A stretch of 33,682 nt of DNA. Source: a virus. Numbering within the stretch: the first letter of the stretch is position 1; the number at the start of each line of letters is the position of its first letter. This document shows, in pieces, positions 20,518 through 25,866 of the stretch. The DNA is taken from positions 1 to 33,682 of IMG/VR virus record IMGVR_UViG_3300044972_000204. One strand, written 5' to 3'. Both the position numbers and the translations under genes were made by a program. A model generated the notes under the pieces. It ran no database searches, was not told the DNA's origin, and worked only from the letters and a program-made list of their open reading frames with translations.

Positions 20518-20757
20518 ATGGAAAAGCGTGATAACTCAGGTGTCTTGTTCAAAAATGACAAGAAAGAAACAGGAAACCATCCTGATTACAAAGGCAACAT
20601 CACAGTAAATGGTCAGGACTTCTGGCTATCTGCTTGGATTAAAGAAGGTAAAGGTGGAAAGTTCATGGGTCTTGCATTGTCCCCAAAGGAACAACAAGCA
20701 AAGCCTTCTGAGCGTTCTAAAGCCACTAGTTTTGATGATGGCGATATGCCATTCTGA
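20518..20757 (+). CDS. SSB-like OB-fold protein with SSB-type C-terminal tip
   Basis: A 79-residue protein: [40 protein letters not shown], then [11 protein letters not shown] and the end DDGDMPF. The strand pattern (HPDYxGxIxVxGxxxWxxAW) suggests a compact OB fold. The acidic tip DDGDMPF resembles DDDIPF, the tip of bacterial SSB that recruits repair and replication enzymes. It follows ERF with no gap. Too short for a classic SSB (about 110 OB residues), so DNA binding is inferred. A regulator of ERF is an alternative. Confidence 0.65.
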   Translation: MEKRDNSGVLFKNDKKETGNHPDYKGNITVNGQDFWLSAWIKEGKGGKFMGLALSPKEQQAKPSERSKATSFDDGDMPF

Positions 20758-20835
20758 TAGTTTACGAGGGGAAAACGGACAGCAATGTCGGACGAACGCT
20801 AGTACCCTCACCAGTTCAATAAATAGGAGTTAATA

Positions 20836-21150
20836 ATGGATATTAAAAGTGCTTTCGACAAAATGTTTAACTTGTCTGAGTTTCCTAGAGTCAGGAAAAC
20901 AGACCCTGTAACATCACATGAGGCAGCAGAAGCAATAAAGCCTGTTGTTTCCCACCACTTCCAAACAATCTTAGAGTGCCTACAGACTTATGGGCCACTC
21001 GGTAAAGATGGAATCTCAGCCATGACAAACCTAGACTCAAATCAGGTTGCCAGGCGCTTAAATGAAATGCAAAAGATTGGGCTTATCAAGTTAACTGGTA
21101 AGACAGTCAAATCCGACTCAGGTCGTTCAGAAAGGGAGTGGACAGCATGA
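20836..21150 (+). CDS. Winged-helix DNA-binding protein
   Basis: A 104-residue protein with the phage-typical start RVRKTDPVTSHEAAEAIKPV, a helix-turn-helix (GKDGISAMTNLDSNQVARRL, residues about 55-75) and a wing GKTVKSDSGRSEREW. I recall this family as widespread in phages and of unknown target. AATAGGAGT is five bases before the ATG, after a 78-base gap without a gene, so it may have its own leader. It could be a regulator or take part in replication. Confidence 0.7.
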   Translation: MDIKSAFDKMFNLSEFPRVRKTDPVTSHEAAEAIKPVVSHHFQTILECLQTYGPLGKDGISAMTNLDSNQVARRLNEMQKIGLIKLTGKTVKSDSGRSEREWTA

Positions 21151-21323
21151 TTGAATTACCTCCACATTCAAAGATCAGCTATCCATCTGTTCCTTTGAAA
21201 GACTTTAAATGGGAATCAGGATCGGACGTTCAGGCTCTTTGGAGAAAGCATGGATGGACTCCTCCTAGTGAGAAGATGACACCTCCTCCTCCTGAAAGAC
21301 AAGAGTTTAGGAGAGTCAAATGA
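21147..21323 (+). CDS. Small phage protein with W-R-K-H-G-W-T-P-P motif (58 aa)
   Basis: MIELPPHSKISYPSVPLKDF, then KWESGSDVQALWRKHGWTPP and a Pro-rich end. The D-V-x-x-x-W-R-[KR]-x-G-W-x-P-P motif is one I recall in many phage small proteins, often next to a winged-helix gene as here. Function unknown. The ATG at 21147 overlaps the previous stop as ATGA; an upstream in-frame codon at 21138 is less likely. Confidence 0.6.
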   Translation: MIELPPHSKISYPSVPLKDFKWESGSDVQALWRKHGWTPPSEKMTPPPPERQEFRRVK

Positions 21324-21604
21324 AGGTCACGATGTATACCAAATCTGGTTGCCCTAATTGCGTCATAGCAAAGAATCTAATCGACTCCTTAAACATTGAG
21401 TATGAAGAGGTAGATGTAATGGTTGGCGACAGATTAGCTATCTTGCTTGCGGCTCGTCCAGAAGCTCGTCAGATGCCACAGATATGGGTCAATGACCAAT
21501 ATGTAGGTGGTTTGGCAGGGTTACAGGCTGCTTTAAAACAAGTCTGTCCTCCCTGTCATGGAAGTTGTAACCAGGGCAGAAACTGTCCTGCGAGGAACAA
21601 ATGA
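21320..21604 (+). CDS. Glutaredoxin with Cys-rich C-terminal extension
   Basis: A 94-residue protein. MKVTMYTKSGCPNCVIAKNL gives the redox site C11-P-N-C14; MPQIWVND has the cis-proline (Pro53) and YVGG the glutathione-contacting glycines (63-64). A thioredoxin-fold reductase that could supply electrons to host ribonucleotide reductase is the usual role. After the normal end (about residue 75) comes CPPCHGSCNQGRNCPARNK, with four more cysteines in a CxxCxxxCxQGRxCP pattern seen as a separate small phage protein elsewhere, so this appears to be a fusion. It is coupled to both neighbours by ATGA. Confidence 0.88.
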   Translation: MKVTMYTKSGCPNCVIAKNLIDSLNIEYEEVDVMVGDRLAILLAARPEARQMPQIWVNDQYVGGLAGLQAALKQVCPPCHGSCNQGRNCPARNK

Positions 21605-22293
21605 GTGAAGCCTTAAAAATAGCTATCAAATCATTGGAATTGATTGCCAATGTAAATGCTATGGACTATGAGTATCAGAAAGAAGCAAGAGATGCTTTGG
21701 AATCCATTAAAGCCGCACTAGAAGCGAAGGATGAGCCTTGGACACAAGATGACATAGCATATCGCCCCAATGGTTTACCACAAGAATTTATCAAGCATGA
21801 AGTTGAGTTGCCAGAAGATTGGTCTGAATGGGTCTGCCCAAACCCAGATGAATATTTCATGAAATGTTGTGACTGTGGGCTTGTTCACGAAGTTCAATAT
21901 CGTGTTGCAAGATATGGCGAAGGTGACTACTGCGAATTGGTGGACGATAAAGATGTTCAGGCGCAGTTCCGTATGCGAAGAAGAACCCAACCAAACCCAG
22001 AAGTAAAAAATGAAAAGCCGTGGGTTTGCGAGTGCGGAGAATGCTCGTACAACGCTTGCAAATGTGTATTTAAAGCCGCACTAGAAGCGAAGGATGAGCC
22101 TGATTACAAAACATTGTGGCAACAGATGTGTGAAAGGTGTGATGAGTTGGACAAGAAGTTGGCACAGCGCAAGCCGCTGACGGATGAGGAAATACTGACA
22201 TACCGATACATGATTGACTGGACTGCGGATTGGTCATACATCAAATTTGCCCGAGCCATCGAAGCAGCACACGGCATTAAGGGAAAAGAATAA
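21601..22293 (+). CDS. Modular phage protein of unknown function (230 aa)
   Basis: It shows AALEAKDEP-linked modules. The first half has a putative Cys region (CPNPDEYFMKCCDCGLVHEV) followed by an RRRTQPNP segment; the centre has CECGECSYNACKC. Then a second AALEAKDEP leads to CERCDELDKKLAQRKPLTDE and an FARAIEAAHGIKGKE end. The PLTDEEI...FARAIEAxHGI ending recurs in many freshwater phage proteins I recall. A 32-bp exact DNA repeat marks the duplicated linker. Function unknown; many Cys suggest metal binding. ATGA coupling at both its start and the gene before. Confidence 0.6.
   Translation: MSEALKIAIKSLELIANVNAMDYEYQKEARDALESIKAALEAKDEPWTQDDIAYRPNGLPQEFIKHEVELPEDWSEWVCPNPDEYFMKCCDCGLVHEVQYRVARYGEGDYCELVDDKDVQAQFRMRRRTQPNPEVKNEKPWVCECGECSYNACKCVFKAALEAKDEPDYKTLWQQMCERCDELDKKLAQRKPLTDEEILTYRYMIDWTADWSYIKFARAIEAAHGIKGKE
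21707..21738 (+). repeat. 32-bp direct repeat, copy 1 (copy 2 at 22070-22101)
   Basis: An identical 32-base stretch, from TTAAAGCC to GATGAGCCT, is at 21707-21738 and 22070-22101, 363 bp apart and in the same frame, coding for KAALEAKDEP. A shorter related stretch (GAAGGATGAGCCTG, near 22333) is in the next gene. Recombination between such linkers could swap modules. Confidence 0.9.
22070..22101 (+). repeat. 32-bp direct repeat, copy 2
   Basis: Exact copy of 21707-21738, inside the same gene, at the junction between its Cys-rich part and the C-terminal FARAIEA module. Confidence 0.9.
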
Positions 22294-22586
22294 TGGATGT
22301 AAACAATGACGGGTTTTTTGAGAAATTAAAGAAGGATGAGCCTGTGGCGTGGATATGGGAGAAAGAAGATGGTTACACATCTATTGAAACTCACAGCTTA
22401 GATAATGAGGACATGAAAAATGTTGGAGTTAAAAGCATGAAGCCTCTTTATGCCAAGCCTCAATTTATTGGTTTATCAGAGGATGAGATTGTTTTAATCT
22501 CTGCTGACTGTGCCTCTACCCATCAACACACGGATATTCACTTTGCACGAGCCATTGAAGCCAAACTCAAGGATAAAAACAAATGA
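22293..22586 (+). CDS. Small modular phage protein (97 aa), related ending to its neighbour
   Basis: MDVNNDGFFEKLKKDEPVAW then IWEKEDGYTSIETHSLDNED, KPLYAKPQFIGLSEDEIVLI and FARAIEAKLKDKNK. The KKDEPVAW start, PLYAKPQ and final LSEDEI...FARAIEA parts are recalled from a phage family with exchangeable modules. The last segment matches the ending of the gene before it. Function unknown. The start shares one base with the upstream stop and the end overlaps the next start as ATGA. Confidence 0.6.
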   Translation: MDVNNDGFFEKLKKDEPVAWIWEKEDGYTSIETHSLDNEDMKNVGVKSMKPLYAKPQFIGLSEDEIVLISADCASTHQHTDIHFARAIEAKLKDKNK

Positions 22587-22774
22587 TGCCATCAATCGAT
22601 ATGGGTTCGACTTTCTCAACCCATAGATTTAAGCTCTGTACCAAATGCGATACAGATAAACCACCAGAAGGCGGGATTGAAAATGGTCAAAAGTGGATAT
22701 GCCAATCCTGTTGGTTAAAGAAAATAACAGGTATTCATCTAAAACAAAACAGAATAGACGGAGGAAAAAAATGA
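22583..22774 (+). CDS. Small zinc-finger-like protein (63 aa)
   Basis: MMPSIDMGSTFSTHRFKLCT then KCDTDKPPEGGIENGQKWIC and QSCWLKKITG. C19/C22 and C40/C43 form a four-cysteine zinc finger (LCTKCDTDKPPEGG...WICQSCW), a common small phage fold of unknown partner. It is coupled to both neighbours by ATGA. Confidence 0.65.
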   Translation: MMPSIDMGSTFSTHRFKLCTKCDTDKPPEGGIENGQKWICQSCWLKKITGIHLKQNRIDGGKK

Positions 22775-23073
22775 GTTACGCTAATACAGAAATGAAGGTC
22801 ATCCAATGGGGTGAAGCTAGGCAGATTGTTCAGAACAGTACACCCTATGCTCAAGCTCAAAAAACTCAAGAAGAATTAAATGAACTTTTTGAAGCTATCA
22901 TTAAAAACGATAGAGCAGAAATGGCAGACGCATACGGAGATATTCTCGTAACACTCGTAATGGGTGCTGCTTGCGCTGATTTAGACCTTGTAGAGTGCTT
23001 TAAAGGCGCTTACGAAGAGATTAAAGACCGCAAAGGATTCCTCAATAAAGAGGGCATCTTTGTTAAGCAGTAA
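22771..23073 (+). CDS. MazG-like nucleoside triphosphate pyrophosphohydrolase
   Basis: A 100-residue protein starting MSYANTEMKVIQWGEARQIV. EELNE (residues 34-38) and EMADAYGD (50-57) give the E-x-x-E...E-x-x-D metal-binding pattern of the all-alpha MazG/dUTPase group, here a single short domain. It would hydrolyse NTPs or dNTPs, or lower host alarmone as proposed for phage MazG proteins. The start at 22771 is chosen for the GGAGGA six bases before it and ATGA overlap; an earlier in-frame codon at 22693 would overlap the previous gene too far. Its stop crosses the endolysin stop (convergent). Confidence 0.8.
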   Translation: MSYANTEMKVIQWGEARQIVQNSTPYAQAQKTQEELNELFEAIIKNDRAEMADAYGDILVTLVMGAACADLDLVECFKGAYEEIKDRKGFLNKEGIFVKQ

Positions 23074-23662
23074 GAACTGCTAGTGCCTGGTTGTAATGCT
23101 TCTCTCGATCTGCCAAACCAATAAAGCCACCATTGATTCTTTTCGTCATCATCTTGATGTCTCTATTGTCGGCAAGAACATTCAACTTGTGCGTATTCCA
23201 AAAGAAACCAGCACTCAATGCAGCATACATAGGTGTTGCAACGAGTTCTGGTTGCATAACAAAATCCTCTCCCAAGGCTTGTCCTGCATGGTAGTAGTTA
23301 GCATGACCTGTTAACTGAATACAGCCACGACCCCTAAAACGATAGCCATCACCAGAAGCCTCATCACGATTTCCCATGCGATTGGCATAAACCATATTGG
23401 CGATCTTCTTTGGATTCTTTGCATATTGATTGGCAAACTCTAAAGTTGGGAAACGCTTGGGCCATAACTTCATCAAAGTTTCGGCTCGATAATTTAAATT
23501 CTCTTCCAAGACCTTAAAGTTTCCGCACTCGTGACCACATTGGGCAATAAAAGCCGCCTGACGAAGAGGATTAGCAATGTCAAACCGATCAAATGTCGTG
23601 TTTAACGGCCCTTCCCAAACAGGGTCAATGTGCATTTGTTTAAGTTGTTCACTTGTTACCAT
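23063..23662 (-). CDS. Endolysin, glycoside hydrolase family 19 (chitinase-like)
   Basis: A 199-residue muralytic enzyme. AAFIAQCGHECGNFKVLEEN (residues 37-56) carries the catalytic Glu45 next to His44. YRFRGRGCIQLTGHANYYHA is the second family signature, and FFWNTHKLNVLADN follows. No signal peptide or cell-wall binding domain is seen, so release needs a holin. It overlaps the Rz gene by 14 bases and is the last gene of the late transcript. It should degrade peptidoglycan at lysis. Confidence 0.92.
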   Translation of the reverse strand: MVTSEQLKQMHIDPVWEGPLNTTFDRFDIANPLRQAAFIAQCGHECGNFKVLEENLNYRAETLMKLWPKRFPTLEFANQYAKNPKKIANMVYANRMGNRDEASGDGYRFRGRGCIQLTGHANYYHAGQALGEDFVMQPELVATPMYAALSAGFFWNTHKLNVLADNRDIKMMTKRINGGFIGLADREKHYNQALAVLTA

Positions 23663-24146
23663 TTAGCAAATCTCTCATCTGGTTATACGAGTCCACACAC
23701 GCATTCAAAGCGGCAGTATTCTTGTCACCTTGGGCGACTATTTCTGCGATGGCATCGATTGTTGCTCTTTCGGCATCAGAAGCTGTGTCAGTCGGTCTGT
23801 CAGGTTGACTGGTTGCTTTTGTATCTGCGCTGGCAATGGGGGTACTTGGGGTGGCTTGTACGTTACTTGTGGGGCAGAGCCGCAACTTGCCAGCACGATT
23901 GGCGACAGCAAGAGCAGTAGTCTTTTTGTTGATGGCATCATTAGCCTCCTGTAATTTGGCAGATTGTTGGTTCAGTTTCTCACTCATGTTTTGCTCGATC
24001 TGACGAGCCTCTTCATTCTTCTTAGCAATGGCTATTTTCATGTCGTTATCACGCTCTATCCATCCATAGTGATGTCCTACCCTGTAAGTCCCAAACAGGG
24101 AAATAAGAACACCAACAATCAACCAAGGTAGTGGTATAGGTAGCAT
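23649..24146 (-). CDS. Inner-membrane spanin (Rz-like)
   Basis: A 165-residue protein with one N-terminal membrane anchor (residues about 5-23, LPWLIVGVLISLFGTYRVG), then a long periplasmic coiled coil (ARQIEQNMSEKLNQQSAKLQ) and a C-terminal helix. This is the Rz layout, and the lipoprotein Rz1 is nested in another frame inside it. Together they fuse inner and outer membranes in the last step of lysis of a Gram-negative host. Start overlaps the upstream stop by one base (TAATG). Confidence 0.85.
   Translation of the reverse strand: MLPIPLPWLIVGVLISLFGTYRVGHHYGWIERDNDMKIAIAKKNEEARQIEQNMSEKLNQQSAKLQEANDAINKKTTALAVANRAGKLRLCPTSNVQATPSTPIASADTKATSQPDRPTDTASDAERATIDAIAEIVAQGDKNTAALNACVDSYNQMRDLLNGNK
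23738..23941 (-). CDS. Outer-membrane spanin lipoprotein (Rz1-like), nested in Rz
   Basis: A 67-residue lipoprotein, MMPSTKRLLLLLSPIVLASC, with lipobox LASC and lipidated Cys20. The mature part is Pro-rich (YKPPQVPPLPAQIQKQ), as in Rz1. It is read in a different frame entirely inside the Rz gene, the classic nested pair. Outer-membrane location is expected from Ser/Gly after the cysteine. Confidence 0.88.
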   Translation of the reverse strand: MMPSTKRLLLLLSPIVLASCGSAPQVTYKPPQVPPLPAQIQKQPVNLTDRLTQLLMPKEQQSMPSQK

Positions 24147-24673
24147 TAGTCAGCCTCCTGACGAGCTTTGGTAATCTCTTCACGAACCTCATCTGGCTCT
24201 TGATGGTCAGGTGGAGTTGTCGGTGGAGGACCAGGTGTCCAACTTTCATCCAACTCAGGATTAGTCCAAACAGGCATTGCACCGAAAGGTTGGCTTGGCA
24301 AACCATAAGCAGACTGTGGAGGTGCGTAGGATTGATTAAAACCGCCCATAGAGCCGTTAAAACCCATTGGTTGACACATTGGTTGCATTGGAGGTTGAGG
24401 CGCTCCAAAAGCCTTTGCCGCTGCTCCTGCCGCCCTCTTGGTCATCACGCCACCAATACCACCCACAATAAGCAAAACAATGTCGTTCAGCATCTTTGTG
24501 TAGGCTTGGTCAATCGGGGCCATGCTTTTGATAGGTTGAGTAACAAAAGTGACAGAGTACAGAAGTGCAATAACAATGAAGCAAAGAATGCAGGTCACAA
24601 CGACCACAACAAAGCCCCAAACTCGGACTTCGAACTCTTCAGTTGTTAGGTTTGGCTTCTGGTTGTTGGACAT
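24146..24673 (-). CDS. Two-span membrane protein with Pro-rich tail; best holin candidate
   Basis: A 175-residue protein with two hydrophobic spans (residues about 19-44, VWGFVVVVVTCILCFIVIAL, and 62-77, LNDIVLLIVGGIGGVM) and a Pro/Met-rich soluble tail that ends acidic. The segment IDQAYTKMLNDIVLLIVGGI is recalled from phage holin-like proteins. It stands directly before Rz/Rz1 and the endolysin, where a holin is needed. No biochemical motif can prove this. It begins within the previous lipoprotein gene (35-base overlap). Confidence 0.6.
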   Translation of the reverse strand: MSNNQKPNLTTEEFEVRVWGFVVVVVTCILCFIVIALLYSVTFVTQPIKSMAPIDQAYTKMLNDIVLLIVGGIGGVMTKRAAGAAAKAFGAPQPPMQPMCQPMGFNGSMGGFNQSYAPPQSAYGLPSQPFGAMPVWTNPELDESWTPGPPPTTPPDHQEPDEVREEITKARQEAD

Positions 24674-24851
24674 CGTTTACCTTTTTCTCCAAGATTGGGG
24701 CTACTAAGTACTCAGGACATTGTTGGGTGAACAAGCACTTAGGCTTTTGACACTCTTCGGCATGGAAGTGGTCAGGGTTCTGGCACTTATAGCGATATCT
24801 GTCTTCACATCCAGACAGGGCAATTGCCACCAAAATAAGCAAATATTTCAT
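24639..24851 (-). CDS. Small lipoprotein with conserved Cys pattern
   Basis: A 70-residue protein with a signal peptide and lipobox: MKYLLILVAIALSGCEDRYR, lipidated Cys15. The mature part YKCQNPDHFHAEECQKPKCL, TQQCPEYLV resembles the C-x-D-R-Y-[RK]-Y-x-C-Q-[DN]-P...C-x-x-P-x-C lipoproteins I recall from T4-like and pelagic phages. Role unknown; suggested roles are at the host envelope. ATGA couples it to the preceding gene. Confidence 0.75.
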   Translation of the reverse strand: MKYLLILVAIALSGCEDRYRYKCQNPDHFHAEECQKPKCLFTQQCPEYLVAPILEKKVNDVQQPEAKPNN

Positions 24852-25024
24852 ACTTTGACATCCACAGAGGTAGCCTTAACCCATTGAGTCTTAATCTCAT
24901 AGGCTTTGCATTGTTGTTCAGCTTGTCTGTTTAACTCGGCAAGTCTTTGCATATTCTGCTTGTGGATCACCCTATGAGCCTCCCAAAGCATCATGGCATT
25001 CTGCTGATAAGTGGTTATCTTCAT
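24848..25024 (-). CDS. Small helical protein (58 aa), unknown
   Basis: MKITTYQQNAMMLWEAHRVI then HKQNMQRLAELNRQAEQQCK and a beta end. One long amphipathic helix (residues 6-41). Not large enough for standard callers, but flanked by ATGA overlaps on both sides (24848-24851, 25021-25024). No family recognised. Confidence 0.55.
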   Translation of the reverse strand: MKITTYQQNAMMLWEAHRVIHKQNMQRLAELNRQAEQQCKAYEIKTQWVKATSVDVKV

Positions 25025-25173
25025 CCAAGTCCAATCTTTGATAGAAAAAGATTAACAATCTTGTCCGACAAATCATTCGGTAAGAACTTTAAGAACCCCA
25101 ACACCCACCAAACAATGCAAAGACGAACAAATATCTTGAGAAACAAATCGAATTGCTTCTGATACTCGTTCAT
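25021..25173 (-). CDS. Single-span membrane protein (50 aa)
   Basis: MNEYQKQFDLFLKIFVRLCI, VWWVLGFLKFLPNDLSDKIV, NLFLSKIGLG. One hydrophobic span (residues about 11-31), then an amphipathic end. Supported by ATGA overlaps at both ends. It could be a second holin or antiholin candidate, given its place in the pre-lysis run. Function unknown. Confidence 0.55.
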   Translation of the reverse strand: MNEYQKQFDLFLKIFVRLCIVWWVLGFLKFLPNDLSDKIVNLFLSKIGLG

Positions 25174-25667
25174 CGCCCACACTTGCCTCCAGCACACAAA
25201 CTCATCATTTCATTGATACCAATGAACACCAATAAAAGAACAAATGCAACACCACCAATAATCATTGCCAACTCTTGCATCTCTTCTTCTTTTTCTTTGG
25301 CTTTCTTGTCAGCAGCCTTCAATGCCGCCATCTCTTTGGCATCATCTCTGTCCATCTCAGCCTGACGCTGTTTAATCTTGTTCCAGACATCAATCTTGCC
25401 AGTCTGCATGAACAACATCTTCAACTCTTCCTCAAAGGCTCTAGCTTGCTCCAAAGCCATCTCAATCTGAAGAGCCGCACCCATGTTGCTACCCTTCTTC
25501 TCCCTCTTGGCTTGAAGCATCGCTTTGGTTGCTTGACTCTTAGCGTCAAACATCTTGCCAATCATCGGGGCAAGACCACCTAAATCATTGGCTACCTTAC
25601 TAGCCTTCTTAACCATCGAAATGGCGCTTTGTAGGCCATTTAATGCGTCAATAGGATCAATAATCAT
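25170..25667 (-). CDS. Coiled-coil protein with C-terminal membrane anchor (165 aa)
   Basis: MIIDPIDALNGLQSAISMVK, KASKVANDLGGLAPMIGKMF, DAKSQATKAMLQAKREKKGS: an N-terminal helical domain I recall from pelagic podoviruses (IDPIxALxxxxxAIxxVKKAS). A Lys/Glu-rich coiled coil follows (residues 80-130, ALEQARAFEEELKMLFMQTG), then one membrane span (about 137-158) and a Cys/Gly tail. The ATG at 25667 has GGGAGAG before it and is preferred to the GTG at 25682. A virion or membrane-bound role is possible. Confidence 0.65.
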   Translation of the reverse strand: MIIDPIDALNGLQSAISMVKKASKVANDLGGLAPMIGKMFDAKSQATKAMLQAKREKKGSNMGAALQIEMALEQARAFEEELKMLFMQTGKIDVWNKIKQRQAEMDRDDAKEMAALKAADKKAKEKEEEMQELAMIIGGVAFVLLLVFIGINEMMSLCAGGKCGR

Positions 25668-25777
25668 TTCTTTCTCTCCCACTTAATGCAGACAACTCTT
25701 CTGTTGTACACATCACCAGTCCAAGTCCACTTAATACATCGGTACTCTATGGTTGCCGCCAAGAGAAAGGCGATCAC
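25664..25777 (-). CDS. Tiny WTGDVYNR-motif protein (37 aa)
   Basis: Starts at GTG: VIAFLLAATIEYRCIKWTWT, then GDVYNRRVVCIKWERKK. The CxxWxWTGDVYNRxVVCxxW core is a motif I recall in short proteins of many marine and freshwater phages. A short hydrophobic start suggests membrane association. GTG overlaps the upstream stop (GTGA, 25774-25777) and its stop forms ATGA with the next gene. Confidence 0.65.
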   Translation of the reverse strand: MIAFLLAATIEYRCIKWTWTGDVYNRRVVCIKWERKK

Positions 25778-25866
25778 GGAAATGCCCAAACAATAACAAT
25801 ACTACAAAATATCACAAATATTGTGACGATGGCTGCCGTACATAATGCGAACAGCCAGTCTTTCAT
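25774..25866 (-). CDS. 30-residue membrane peptide
   Basis: MKDWLFALCTAAIVTIFVIF then CSIVIVWAFP: almost entirely one hydrophobic span after a short charged start. The ATG overlaps the stop of the large upstream gene (TGATG) and its stop overlaps the next start (GTGA). The tight fit on both sides supports it despite its size. Confidence 0.5.
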   Translation of the reverse strand: MKDWLFALCTAAIVTIFVIFCSIVIVWAFP

